From Saprospiraceae bacterium (GTDB lineage: Bacteria > Bacteroidota > Bacteroidia > Chitinophagales > Saprospiraceae), in assembly GCA_020631355.1 (NCBI GenBank), contig JAHDHL010000005.1, positions 162,822 to 226,821 on the forward strand: 64,000 bases of DNA, written 5' to 3'. How positions within the stretch are numbered: position 1 is the stretch's first letter; every line of letters begins with the position of its first letter. The position numbers and the translations under genes are program-made. Below, in pieces: positions 35,962 to 44,566 of the stretch. The notes below the pieces were generated by a model. That model saw only the letters and a program-made list of their open reading frames with translations, was not told the origin of the DNA and did no database searches.

Positions 35962-36117
35962 CTACTTAGGATAGGGGCAATGTCTGCAACCGTTGCCACA
36001 ACAGTATCCCCGTTCTTTCAGGTACTTTTCGGTAAAGACATAAAGGCCATTCTCAACGTAATAATCCACATTGGGAATGAATGCCCTTTTTTTCTTCTTT
36101 TTATTAGAATCCTCCAT
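35962..36117 (-). CDS. 51-residue cysteine-rich DUF5522-like protein
   Basis: A short gene below usual length cut-offs: ATG at 36117, TAG at 35962. The protein starts with a Lys-rich stretch (MEDSNKKKKKRAF), continues DYYVENGLYVFTEKYLKERG and ends YCCGNGCRHCPYPK. The C-terminal cluster of four Cys with His fits a metal-binding knuckle and matches the DUF5522 pattern as I know it. It overlaps the last 14 bases of the membrane protein gene upstream, so translation is probably coupled. Function unknown. Confidence 0.8.
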   Translation of the reverse strand: MEDSNKKKKKRAFIPNVDYYVENGLYVFTEKYLKERGYCCGNGCRHCPYPK

Positions 36118-36691
36118 CCAAGGTAGATGATGCATGTTGTTTGTTCGTCTGGAACAATGGCCTGATCGCCCATTCGTACAAGCCGAACATTACACCTGAA
36201 AAGAATAAGTCACCCATTAAGGAGTACTGGAAGAATGGTAAACCTGCTTCATAGGATAATAAGAGTCCGGCTCCTGTTGTAGGATATAGGATACCCGAAG
36301 CCCAAACCCCAAAATTAGTGATAAGGAAAAAGGCAAGGGAAGCGGAAATACTCGCTCCGATCACATTCAGGATGTTGATTTTCCTTAGCAAGCCTAATCC
36401 GATAAGGACAATGGCTCCGAATCCGATATAGGTCCAGTAGGCGCCTGTTCCGAAAAGGACAAAACCATCATAATATTGGGCATATACCACGTTATTAAGG
36501 ATAAGGTCACTTAGGAATAAGGCTACGAATGGAATAACGAAAGCAAGATATTTGCGCTTGAAATAAGCAGCACCGAACAATCCCATAGCTCCGACAGCTG
36601 TGAAATTAGGTATCATCAAAAAACGGGTTGCTGCAGCAAACAGAACCAATAGGGATATCACTAGGAAGTGTTGAGTATGCTTATCTTGCAT
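36104..36691 (-). CDS. DUF6580-like integral membrane protein
   Basis: A 195-residue protein with about five or six membrane helices. Family-like stretches are RFLMIPNFTAVGAMGLFGAA, FVALFLSDLILNN, LITNFGVWASG and YEAGLPFFQYSLMGDLFFSG, which fit the DUF6580 family. Such proteins resemble the membrane (S) components of ECF-type vitamin importers. A transport role is an inference, and no energising ATPase is directly adjacent. The 3' end overlaps the cysteine-rich small gene by 14 bases, and it diverges from aroK. Confidence 0.75.
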   Translation of the reverse strand: MQDKHTQHFLVISLLVLFAAATRFLMIPNFTAVGAMGLFGAAYFKRKYLAFVIPFVALFLSDLILNNVVYAQYYDGFVLFGTGAYWTYIGFGAIVLIGLGLLRKINILNVIGASISASLAFFLITNFGVWASGILYPTTGAGLLLSYEAGLPFFQYSLMGDLFFSGVMFGLYEWAIRPLFQTNKQHASSTLDGGF

Positions 36692-36737
36692 GATATGATT
36701 ACTTTTTTCTAATGCAAAAATAGGCTATTTTGGACTA

Positions 36738-37265
36738 ATGGGTGTAAATGAGAACATATTTTTGATTGGATTCATGGGGAGTGGCAAATCTACTATCGGT
36801 AGAATGCTTGCTAAAGCCCTGAATAGCTTGTTTTTGGATACGGATGACTGGATTGAGGAACATACCCAAAAATCTATTCCCGAAATATTTTCATCCCAAG
36901 GGGAAGAATACTTCAGATTGTTAGAAAAGAAAGCTCTGGAACACCTAGCCACAGGTACAGGTCAAATCATCGCTACGGGAGGAGGAATGCCCTGTTTTTA
37001 TGATAATATAAAAACAATGAACCAGTATGGCATTACCATCTATCTAAGAATGGAACCCAAGGATTTGCTGCAAAGACTTCGGAATGAAACTGCAAAAAGA
37101 CCATTGCTACACAACAAATCCGAGGAAGAACTCCTTGGATGGATGGACTTGAAAATCAAGGAAAGGAATCTTTATTATGAGCAAGCTACATTCATCATTG
37201 ATGCTCATCAGGAAAAGGAATGGATACTGGAGGAGTTGTTAAGGAAATTACATCCTTATGTCTGA
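36738..37265 (+). CDS. aroK: Shikimate kinase
   Basis: A 175-residue P-loop kinase of normal AroK length. The Walker A is GFMGSGKSTIGRML. Shikimate-binding residues are in DTDDWIE, GEEYFRLLEKKAL and IATGGGMPC, and the lid region carries RLRNETAKRPLL. It phosphorylates shikimate with ATP in the chorismate pathway. The 3' end overlaps the next membrane protein gene by 8 bases. No other aro gene is nearby. Confidence 0.93.
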   Translation: MGVNENIFLIGFMGSGKSTIGRMLAKALNSLFLDTDDWIEEHTQKSIPEIFSSQGEEYFRLLEKKALEHLATGTGQIIATGGGMPCFYDNIKTMNQYGITIYLRMEPKDLLQRLRNETAKRPLLHNKSEEELLGWMDLKIKERNLYYEQATFIIDAHQEKEWILEELLRKLHPYV

Positions 37266-37623
37266 TATACTGGACCATCCATCCACACCATCCCATTCAA
37301 TGCCTATCTATGAGAAAGCAAAAAGAATATCCAAGTTAAGCATCGGACTCTTTATCATGATGCTGTTGTGCCTGTTGGTCATTTTGCTCCTCAGCGAAAT
37401 CATGGATAAGCCGGGTTGGCACAATCTGTTGATTTTTGCACTAGGATTATTGGCTTGGTTCATTGCAGCCATCTCTGCAGTAAGACTCATTTTTCTCGCT
37501 GTGGTGTCACTGCTGAGGGAGCCTTTTCCTGATAATAGGAGCATGTACCTCCTCATTGTTGGACTATTCGTCTTCTTGTCCTTTGTTGTATTTATAGCGT
37601 GGCTGTTTTGGGAAGTCTTTTGA
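37258..37623 (+). CDS. Small membrane protein cotranslated with aroK
   Basis: A 121-residue protein with three predicted membrane helices (about residues 25-46, 53-82 and 95-118) and no motif I recognise. Its ATG overlaps the aroK stop region by 8 bases, which implies translational coupling, though a functional link to shikimate kinase is not evident. Confidence 0.7.
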   Translation: MSDILDHPSTPSHSMPIYEKAKRISKLSIGLFIMMLLCLLVILLLSEIMDKPGWHNLLIFALGLLAWFIAAISAVRLIFLAVVSLLREPFPDNRSMYLLIVGLFVFLSFVVFIAWLFWEVF

Positions 37624-37633
37624 TATCTTACAA

Positions 37634-37664
37634 TAAAAAATCCCCCTTGTGTAACACAAGGAGG
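37634..37664 (-). terminator. Intrinsic terminator of the deoxynucleoside kinase gene
   Basis: A stem built on CCTTGTG/CACAAGG with a 3-base loop is followed on the minus strand by six T. It lies between two convergent genes and probably serves the leftward one; it may also help the rightward one. Confidence 0.75.
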
Positions 37665-37696
37665 ACATATTCAATCTTTTCAGCAGTGAATCTTCA

Positions 37697-38350
37697 TCAC
37701 TTCCCCGCAAACAGCCCATGCAGGTTGGCATTGACCATATTGATGACCTTGCCCTTATCTTCGGGATTGGTCTCAAAATCGATGTCGTCCACATCTATAA
37801 TCAGAAGATTCCCGATATCATAGGTAGAAATCCAACGGTCATATCGGTCATTCAATCGCTTGAGATATTCGATACTCATGCTGGATTCATAATCCCGACC
37901 CCGCTTTTCGATATGGTCAACAAGCGTGGGAATACTCGATCTGAGATAAATCAGGATGTCTGGTGGTTTGACATGTTGGGACATCAATTGGAACAACGAG
38001 AAATAATTATCAAAGTCCCTTTTGGGCATCAGTCCCATTTCGTAAAGGTTAGGAGCAAAAATATATGCATCCTCGTAGATGGTCCTATCCTGAATGACGG
38101 TCTTGTCACCTCTCTGGATTTCAAGTACCTGACGATACCTACTATTCAGGAAGTAAATCTGTAGATTGAAAGCCCAACGCTTCATATCTACGTAGAAATC
38201 ACTAAGATATGGATTTTCTTCGGTGTCCTCGAAATGGACATCCCAGCCAAAATGCTTGGCCAATAACTTGCATAGTGTAGTCTTTCCGGCGCCTATATTA
38301 CCCGCAATGGCAACATGCTTGATGTCCGGTATCCTTTGTTCGTTACTCAT
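37697..38350 (-). CDS. Deoxynucleoside kinase
   Basis: A 217-residue kinase of the dNK/dGK/dCK family. The P-loop is GNIGAGKTTLCKLLAKHFG, followed by EDTEENPYL (base-specificity region), the QDRTIYEDAYIF motif that corresponds to the catalytic DRS/ERS region, and a basic LID (RGRDYESSMS). It salvages deoxynucleosides to monophosphates. The preferred nucleoside is not clear by eye. It stands alone with its own terminator, divergent from the ABC ATPase gene after a 190-base gap. Confidence 0.88.
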   Translation of the reverse strand: MSNEQRIPDIKHVAIAGNIGAGKTTLCKLLAKHFGWDVHFEDTEENPYLSDFYVDMKRWAFNLQIYFLNSRYRQVLEIQRGDKTVIQDRTIYEDAYIFAPNLYEMGLMPKRDFDNYFSLFQLMSQHVKPPDILIYLRSSIPTLVDHIEKRGRDYESSMSIEYLKRLNDRYDRWISTYDIGNLLIIDVDDIDFETNPEDKGKVINMVNANLHGLFAGK

Positions 38351-38540
38351 AGACTAGTCTAAATGCTTTTACAAGGTGATCTGGATTGAGCCTGCAAATT
38401 ACGTTTTCATCCTAAAAAAGAAAAACGAATCCACATTTGTTAGGTTTATATTCTTAACTTCTATGAATTTGGGCTACTCATCTAATTATTTGTATTATCT
38501 ATGGATAGCCAGTTACTTTGCGTTCCATAACGAGTGAAAT

Positions 38541-39287
38541 ATGAAACCTGTAATTTCGATTCAGAAACTGAGAAAGACCTATGTCATGGGGTCGGAACAA
38601 ATCCATGCACTGAAATCCGTGACCGTGGATATTCATAAAAATGAATATGTAGCCCTGATGGGACCCTCGGGTTCTGGTAAGTCCACCTTGATGAATCTTT
38701 TGGGATGTTTGGATTCTCCTACAGCAGGTTCCTATAACCTGAACGGGGAAAATGTGGAAGTAATGACCGATTCCGAATTGGCCGATATCAGGAATAAGGA
38801 AATTGGTTTTGTATTCCAGACATTCAACTTGCTACCCAGGTATTCGTCCCTTGAGAATGTAGCCCTGCCACTCGTATATGCAGGGATGAGCAAAGGGGCC
38901 AGATTGGATAGGGCAGAGGAAGTCCTGACGGAAGTGGGATTGGGGGATAGGGTAGACCATAAACCCAACGAACTCTCAGGTGGTCAGCGTCAAAGGGTTG
39001 CCATAGCGAGAGCACTGGTCAATAAGCCATCCATTATCCTGGCAGATGAGCCTACAGGTAATCTCGATACCAAGACTTCCATAGAAATCATGCAGATTTT
39101 TGAGGAAATCCATAAGCAAGGTAATACCATTATCCTGGTAACACACGAACCGGATATTGCTGCCCATGCACACAGAATCATCCGTTTGCGGGATGGTTTG
39201 GTGGAGTCAGACGCCAAGAATGAGAATATCATCACCGCTAATGATGCTTCTCACAGATACCTGAGCGGAGACCATGTTGTGGACTAA
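38541..39287 (+). CDS. ABC transporter ATP-binding protein, LolD/MacB type
   Basis: A 248-residue ATPase with Walker [17 protein letters not shown]-loop around [14 protein letters not shown], signature [15 protein letters not shown], Walker [12 protein letters not shown] and H-loop [11 protein letters not shown]. The ETNVxxPL-like stretch [12 protein letters not shown] is typical of the MacB/LolD/FtsE group, which works with membrane parts in lipoprotein release or efflux. No permease gene is adjacent, so its partner is elsewhere. It is followed after 23 bases by the cobalamin adenosyltransferase gene. Confidence 0.88.
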   Translation: MKPVISIQKLRKTYVMGSEQIHALKSVTVDIHKNEYVALMGPSGSGKSTLMNLLGCLDSPTAGSYNLNGENVEVMTDSELADIRNKEIGFVFQTFNLLPRYSSLENVALPLVYAGMSKGARLDRAEEVLTEVGLGDRVDHKPNELSGGQRQRVAIARALVNKPSIILADEPTGNLDTKTSIEIMQIFEEIHKQGNTIILVTHEPDIAAHAHRIIRLRDGLVESDAKNENIITANDASHRYLSGDHVVD

Positions 39288-39310
39288 TTTTATGCATTCA
39301 ATTCAGATTA

Positions 39311-39862
39311 ATGGCATTCAAGATTTATACTAAGACAGGAGATAAGGGGGAAACTTCACTATTCGGCGGGAAGCGCTTGCCTAAGTATCATATAAGGATT
39401 GAGGCATACGGAACCGTCGATGAGTTGAATTCCCACATAGGCTTGGTAAGGGATAGCATCCAGGATGGGCATCAGAAAAAACTCCTTAAGGATATACAGG
39501 ATAGGTTGTTCGCTATTGGTTCCTCATTGGCTTCCGACCCTGATAAGAACATGATTACACCCGATATCAAGGAGAGTGATATCGAAATCCTTGAACAAGC
39601 GATGGATGAGATGGATGCGGAATTACCCGCACTGAAGAATTTCATCCTACCCGGTGGACATCCCGTTGTGTCGTATTGCCACATTGCCCGATGTGTTTGT
39701 AGGAGGGCTGAAAGGAATACGGTTGCACTAGCCGTGAATGAGGCAGTAGAACAATTGGTGATTCAATACCTTAATAGGTTGTCGGATTACTTATTCATCT
39801 TAGGACGTAAGATAGCTCAGGATTTGGGAGCTGAGGAAGTGGTCTGGAATCCTCGGTCTTAG
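39311..39862 (+). CDS. ATP:cob(I)alamin adenosyltransferase, PduO/MMAB type
   Basis: A 183-residue protein with the PduO-type signatures YTKTGDKGETSLFGGKR (ATP site), EAYGTVDELNSHIGL, RRAERNTVAL and NRLSDYLFILGR. It transfers the adenosyl group of ATP to cob(I)alamin to make coenzyme B12, for use by enzymes such as methylmalonyl-CoA mutase. It is probably cotranscribed with the ABC ATPase just upstream, though the functions look unrelated. Confidence 0.92.
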   Translation: MAFKIYTKTGDKGETSLFGGKRLPKYHIRIEAYGTVDELNSHIGLVRDSIQDGHQKKLLKDIQDRLFAIGSSLASDPDKNMITPDIKESDIEILEQAMDEMDAELPALKNFILPGGHPVVSYCHIARCVCRRAERNTVALAVNEAVEQLVIQYLNRLSDYLFILGRKIAQDLGAEEVVWNPRS

Positions 39863-39894
39863 CATATATCTACTATAATAATGATTCCAATACG

Positions 39895-39924
39895 CATCAA
39901 TATCACATAGGTTTGATATTGGTG
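39895..39924 (+). terminator. Possible weak terminator
   Basis: An 11-bp inverted repeat with one G-U pair (39895-39905 with 39914-39924) stands 32 bases after the adenosyltransferase stop and is followed only by CTTTC. It is weak as an intrinsic terminator. Confidence 0.35.
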
Positions 39925-40062
39925 CTTTCACATATTCGGAATCAGCTAATATCAAGCCTACCCCGTCTTTTTCATTGTAAGAATGAGGATTCTTTTTTTG
40001 AATTCATTCAAAATGACAAGCGATTTGGAATGAATTGACAAATTACTAATCACATTTCAACT

Positions 40063-40070
40063 TACATTTG
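40063..40070 (+). promoter_or_regulatory. Candidate -7 box of the molybdenum hydroxylase operon
   Basis: TACATTTG matches TAnnTTTG and lies 22 bases before the diheme cytochrome ATG, giving a leader of about 16 bases. The nearest TTG is 25 bases upstream, longer than usual, so the -33 part is unsure. Confidence 0.45.
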
Positions 40071-40092
40071 ACATGAGAGAAAAATTCCATGT

Positions 40093-40722
40093 ATGAAAAA
40101 GAATACCATCCTATTTACAATGATTACCTTTTTATTGATTGGTATTATCACAATAGGTTCCTCATTTTCTGATAATGATTTTGCAATCGATCAGGAGAAT
40201 AACCCACTCACGGCCCCCCATTTTGATGAGAATGAATCCAAGGCGGCCTTTGATAAGATGATGACGGTTTTGGAACACAAACGCTGCGTCAATTGTCATC
40301 CGTCTGGAGCCATACCTAGGCAAGGGGAGGATAGCCACTTGCATAATTTTGATGTGAAAAGAGGCGAGGCTGGTCAGGGGTTGGCAGCATACTCCTGTAA
40401 TACCTGCCATTCGGATCAGAATAATGATTATTCAGGAGTTCCGGGAGCACCGCATTGGTCATTGGCCCCTGAGGAAATGGCTTGGGAGGGAAAAACACGT
40501 ATCGAAATTGCTACACAGATGATGGATTCCAAGCGAAATGGTGGACGTAGTCATGAAGATATCATGCACCATTTGACCGAACATGAGTTAGTCCTTTGGG
40601 CTTGGAACCCTGGGGTGGATGCAGAAGGGAATCCAAGGGAGAAACCACCTGTTCCCAAGGATGAATACATCCAGGCAGTCAAACAATGGATTGAGTTAGG
40701 TGCCGTCATACCTTCCGAATAA
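40093..40722 (+). CDS. Diheme c-type cytochrome of the molybdenum hydroxylase operon
   Basis: A 209-residue exported protein with an N-terminal signal or anchor helix (about 5-24) and two c-type heme motifs, CVNCH (65-69) and CNTCH (102-106). It is directly upstream (23 bases) of the iron-sulfur and molybdopterin subunits. By analogy with cytochrome-linked members of the isoquinoline 1-oxidoreductase group, it probably accepts their electrons in the periplasm. The large subunit carries a Tat signal, which fits this location. Confidence 0.85.
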   Translation: MKKNTILFTMITFLLIGIITIGSSFSDNDFAIDQENNPLTAPHFDENESKAAFDKMMTVLEHKRCVNCHPSGAIPRQGEDSHLHNFDVKRGEAGQGLAAYSCNTCHSDQNNDYSGVPGAPHWSLAPEEMAWEGKTRIEIATQMMDSKRNGGRSHEDIMHHLTEHELVLWAWNPGVDAEGNPREKPPVPKDEYIQAVKQWIELGAVIPSE

Positions 40723-40745
40723 ATCATAAAGTAAACCAACAAGAA

Positions 40746-41234
40746 ATGAAAGTATCATTCAATATAAATGGAGAACAGAAAACCGTGGAGGTATCCGATG
40801 GGAATTCCCCACTGTTATGGGCAATAAGGGATGGTGTAGGATTAAAAGGAACCAAATTCGGTTGTGGCAAAGCAGCATGTGGAGCCTGTACCATACATGT
40901 GGATGGAAATGCAGTGAGATCCTGTTCGTTTCCTGTAAGAATGGCCGAGGGTAAGGAAATTACAACCATTGAGGGATTATCAAATGATGGGGTACTCCAC
41001 CCTGTCCAACAGGCATGGATGGATGAGGTTGTACCTCAATGCGGATACTGCCAGCCCGGATTCATGATGGCTACGGCTGCCATGTTGGATAAGATTCCTA
41101 ATCCGACCGATGAGGATATTGATAATAATATCATTAATGTTTGCCGTTGTGGGACCTATTACAGAATGAGGAAGGCTATTCATAGGGCAGCGGAGTTGAA
41201 TACTAAGAAGAATAATTCCGAATCCACTCAATAA
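40746..41234 (+). CDS. [2Fe-2S] small subunit of a molybdenum hydroxylase (IorA-like)
   Basis: A 162-residue protein with two [2Fe-2S] sites as in the xanthine-oxidase family. The plant-type site is FGCGKAACGACTIHVDG and the helical-bundle site is CGYCQPGFMM with CRCGTYYRMRKAI. It carries electrons from the molybdenum subunit to the cytochrome. It has no signal of its own and is probably exported together with the Tat-targeted large subunit. It lies between the cytochrome and large-subunit genes with gaps of about 20 bases. Confidence 0.92.
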   Translation: MKVSFNINGEQKTVEVSDGNSPLLWAIRDGVGLKGTKFGCGKAACGACTIHVDGNAVRSCSFPVRMAEGKEITTIEGLSNDGVLHPVQQAWMDEVVPQCGYCQPGFMMATAAMLDKIPNPTDEDIDNNIINVCRCGTYYRMRKAIHRAAELNTKKNNSESTQ

Positions 41235-41255
41235 TCAACCTAAAGCATATACATC

Positions 41256-43430
41256 ATGACTGATCAAAATAGCAAGAACAAACCAAAGAGTAAGTCAAGG
41301 AGGAGTTTCCTAATCAAAGGAGGGATAGGTACCTTAGGATTGATGGCTTTAGGGACTTATGTCTTCAGGAATCCTATGAGGAGGAAGATGTATGAAATGA
41401 CTGAAACACTCGTGGTGCCGTATTCAGGTACTGGAACCCAGGCTAATCTTTGGATTGAATTCACAAAGGATAATACAGTTGTGTTACATTCTCCTAAAGT
41501 GGAAATGGGACAGGGTACATTTACGGGTTTGGCCCAGATTTTAGCGGACGAACTGGATGTGAATATCAATCAGATTACGGTAAAGGCTGCTGAAACAGCT
41601 ACGGGTATTGTGGACGGTATGAGTACGGGTGGTAGTTTGTCCATAGCCCAATTGTGGCAACCCTTAAGGGAAATGGCTGCTACAATGAGGGAATTCGTCA
41701 AATCCGAGGGGGCTAAGAAAATGGGCGTTGATGTTTCATCCATCACCACAGCCAATGGTATATTGACTTCAGGAACCCAGACATTGGAATATGCAGGTGC
41801 ATTGGAAGGGGTGACGGAATTCAATCTACCCTCCACTCCGGAGTTGAGACCACTCAAGGAATATAAGTCCGTAGGTAAACCCATCAAGCGTATAGACTTA
41901 AGACCCAAGATAGTCGGTGATCCCATCTTTGGAATGGATGCAGAAATGCCGAATATGCTTCATGCAGCAGTCATTCGTCCGGAACATATTGGCTCTAAAC
42001 TAAAACATGCGGATATCAGTGAGGCAGAGAAAATGCCGGGTGTGGTTCGGATATTAGAATATGATGATTGGATCGGCGTCATAGCCAATAGCTTTGCCGA
42101 GGCACTGGCAGCAAAGAATAAGATCAAAACCGATTGGGATATACCTAAGGTATGGTCAGAGGAAACACTGAGGGATTACCTCAGGGTAGGACAGGGCGAT
42201 AAGATGATTACTCAAAAGTCAGGTGCTCCTTTGGATCCTGATGGCGATGGTGTTGTCAGTATGGAATTTTCAAGTCCTATCGGGGCCCATGCCCAATTGG
42301 AACCCAATGGGGCAGTAGCCCATGTTACTGATGGTAAGGCAACAGTAATCCTTTCCACACAGGTGATTGGTGCTACACAAAAGCAAGTCGCAGAGGCACT
42401 GGGCTTTGATATGGAGAATGTGAATATCGTAGGTACTTATCTGGGAGGTGGATTCGGTAGGAGACTGAATACCTCCCATGCTGTTAAGGCAGCAATCATG
42501 TCAAGGGAAATCGGTCAACCTGTCAAGTATTTCTTCACGAGAAAGGAAGAATTCCAGAATGATACGTTCAGACCACCGACTCATCATTTCATGAGAGGAA
42601 AGATGAATGACAATGGTCAACTGTCAGCATTGGAACACCACTATGCAAGTGGGGATGTAGCCATCAATGCACTGATTATGCCTTCGGTAATGACTTCTGT
42701 ATTGGGTACGGATGTAGGAGCTATGAGAGGTGGGAATATCATGTATGCTAATCTAGAAAGAAGACGAGCAGTCCAGTGGCATAAGACACTTCCCTTTGCT
42801 ACGAGTTTCTGGAGAAGCCTGGGTCTTTTGGCCAATACCTTTGCAATAGAGAGTTTCATTGATGAAATGGCATTGAATGCAGGTAGGAATCCAGTGGATT
42901 TCAGATTGTCAATGTTAGGTACGGACGAACATCAGTCCCGAATCAGGAAAGTAATAGAAGTAGCTGCAGAAAAGGCAGGATATAAGGAAGGCGCATCCGG
43001 CAACAGGGCTATGGGCTTCGCTGCTTCCATCGATGCAGGTGCTCCTTGTGCCCAAGTGGTCGAAGTCAGTGTGGAGGGTGATACCATTAAGGTGGAAAAG
43101 GTCATCTGTGCATTCGATTGTGGCTTGGCCGTGAATCCCGATCAGGTAAGGGCACAATGTGAGGGCTCGATTATCATGGGTATCAGCGCTGTTCTCCATG
43201 AGAAAATGACCATTAAGGAAGGAAGACTGTATCCAATCAATTATGGTGCTTATGATATGGCATTGATGAAAAACTCACCACGGGTCATAGATATCCACCT
43301 CATACAAGGAGTAGATCATCCTCTCCCTGTCGGAGAGCCCCCTTTAGGGCCTATTGGTGCTGCCATAGGGAATGCCGTTAGAAGAATCACGGGTAAACGA
43401 CTCACGGATTTGCCAATGAAACTGGACTAG
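41256..43430 (+). CDS. Molybdopterin large subunit, isoquinoline 1-oxidoreductase-like
   Basis: A 724-residue protein of the xanthine-oxidase family. A twin-arginine signal (SRRSFLIKGG) is followed by a helix, so the enzyme is predicted to be periplasmic. Cofactor-binding stretches are VEMGQGTFTGLAQILADEL, YLGGGFGRRLN and EVSVEGDTIKVEK. The catalytic Glu is probably Glu694 in PVGEPPLGPIG, matching the GEPP motif of the family. It hydroxylates an aldehyde or N-heterocycle using water. The substrate cannot be named. The full Moco gene set follows about 140 bases downstream. Confidence 0.9.
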   Translation: MTDQNSKNKPKSKSRRSFLIKGGIGTLGLMALGTYVFRNPMRRKMYEMTETLVVPYSGTGTQANLWIEFTKDNTVVLHSPKVEMGQGTFTGLAQILADELDVNINQITVKAAETATGIVDGMSTGGSLSIAQLWQPLREMAATMREFVKSEGAKKMGVDVSSITTANGILTSGTQTLEYAGALEGVTEFNLPSTPELRPLKEYKSVGKPIKRIDLRPKIVGDPIFGMDAEMPNMLHAAVIRPEHIGSKLKHADISEAEKMPGVVRILEYDDWIGVIANSFAEALAAKNKIKTDWDIPKVWSEETLRDYLRVGQGDKMITQKSGAPLDPDGDGVVSMEFSSPIGAHAQLEPNGAVAHVTDGKATVILSTQVIGATQKQVAEALGFDMENVNIVGTYLGGGFGRRLNTSHAVKAAIMSREIGQPVKYFFTRKEEFQNDTFRPPTHHFMRGKMNDNGQLSALEHHYASGDVAINALIMPSVMTSVLGTDVGAMRGGNIMYANLERRRAVQWHKTLPFATSFWRSLGLLANTFAIESFIDEMALNAGRNPVDFRLSMLGTDEHQSRIRKVIEVAAEKAGYKEGASGNRAMGFAASIDAGAPCAQVVEVSVEGDTIKVEKVICAFDCGLAVNPDQVRAQCEGSIIMGISAVLHEKMTIKEGRLYPINYGAYDMALMKNSPRVIDIHLIQGVDHPLPVGEPPLGPIGAAIGNAVRRITGKRLTDLPMKLD

Positions 43431-43510
43431 GAGACACCGTGGAATAATTGAACATGTAACTTCATAAGGGTGTTTGTAAACTTGTGACACTCAGGGAAAG
43501 GATGTTGGAT

Positions 43511-43550
43511 AAGGTCTTTTGGATTCTTATAGTCGAATAATGACCTTTTT
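43511..43550 (+). terminator. Possible terminator or attenuator before moaA
   Basis: AAGGTC (43511-43516) pairs with GACCTT (43542-43547), with an inner ATTC/GAAT stem, and is followed by TTT. It lies 17 bases before the moaA ATG. If active, it would set the ratio of enzyme to cofactor genes. Confidence 0.35.
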
Positions 43551-43567
43551 CCTTAACTTTATTCTAC

Positions 43568-44566
43568 ATGAAACATACTCAGCTCAAGGATAATCATGGC
43601 AGAATCATCAATTATGTCAGGTTAGCGGTGACAGACCGTTGTAATCTGAGGTGTTTCTATTGTATGCCCGAGGAGGGGATACAATTCTTGGATCGTAAGG
43701 ATATCATGTCATATGAGGAGATGTACCGCCTGTTGAATGTGCTGAAATCAATGGGAGTGGATAAAATCCGTATCACTGGGGGAGAGCCGTTTGTCAGAAA
43801 GGATATCATGCCTTTTCTTCAGAAGATTAAACATGATGTCATGCCCCGTTCTTTTTCCATTACATCGAATGCGACCCTCCTGCATCACCATATGGAAGAA
43901 ATTCCAAAATTATTCGATGCCCTCAATATCAGTTTGGATAGTTTGGATCCGAACCGTTTCCATGAAATTACCCGTAGGGATGATTTTCGTCAGGTCAGGG
44001 ATAATATCTCCGCTTTGATAGCTTCAGGCCTGAATGTCAAGATCAATGCGGTAGTGATGGATGGGAAAAACATTGATGATATTATTCCGTTTGTGGAATG
44101 GACCCGCAATGAGAATATCGAAGTACGATTCATAGAAGAAATGCCTTTCAACGGAACCCGGAATGCTGACGATATTTCAAACTGGGATTACAAACAAATC
44201 CTAGGACATATCCGGACAGAATTCACGGAACTGGAGGCCCTGCCCTATATTTCCTCATCCACTTCCATGATGTATCAGGTCAAGGGCTTCAAAGGGAAAG
44301 TGGGAATCATTCCTGCATTTTCAAGAACATTCTGTGGAACTTGTAATCGCATAAGGATAACAGCCAAAGGAGAATTGAGGACTTGCCTTTATTCCAATAA
44401 GGGATTCGATTTGTTGGGGCCGATGAGAAGTGGGATATCGGATGACGAACTACGAATTCTCATCCGTGATGTCGTACAGAAGAAAGAGAAGAATGGCTTT
44501 GAGGCAGCAAAGGACAGGAATGGATATATACCGATTTATGAATCAATGACAACCATCGGAGGATGA
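43568..44566 (+). CDS. moaA: GTP 3',8-cyclase MoaA
   Basis: A 332-residue radical-SAM enzyme. The N-terminal cluster is TDRCNLRCFYC (C25, C29, C32) and the second cluster lies near FCGTCNRIRI and RTCLY. It begins molybdopterin synthesis by cyclising GTP, with MoaC. The C-terminal GG, needed for activity in characterised MoaA, is visible as the last two residues (TIGG). It overlaps moeA by 4 bases (ATGA). Confidence 0.96.
   Translation: MKHTQLKDNHGRIINYVRLAVTDRCNLRCFYCMPEEGIQFLDRKDIMSYEEMYRLLNVLKSMGVDKIRITGGEPFVRKDIMPFLQKIKHDVMPRSFSITSNATLLHHHMEEIPKLFDALNISLDSLDPNRFHEITRRDDFRQVRDNISALIASGLNVKINAVVMDGKNIDDIIPFVEWTRNENIEVRFIEEMPFNGTRNADDISNWDYKQILGHIRTEFTELEALPYISSSTSMMYQVKGFKGKVGIIPAFSRTFCGTCNRIRITAKGELRTCLYSNKGFDLLGPMRSGISDDELRILIRDVVQKKEKNGFEAAKDRNGYIPIYESMTTIGG

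Noticed and set aside
43431..43567. Possible molybdenum-cofactor riboswitch before moaA
   Set aside because: The leader is short and lacks the conserved multi-stem core. Only a terminator-like hairpin is visible.
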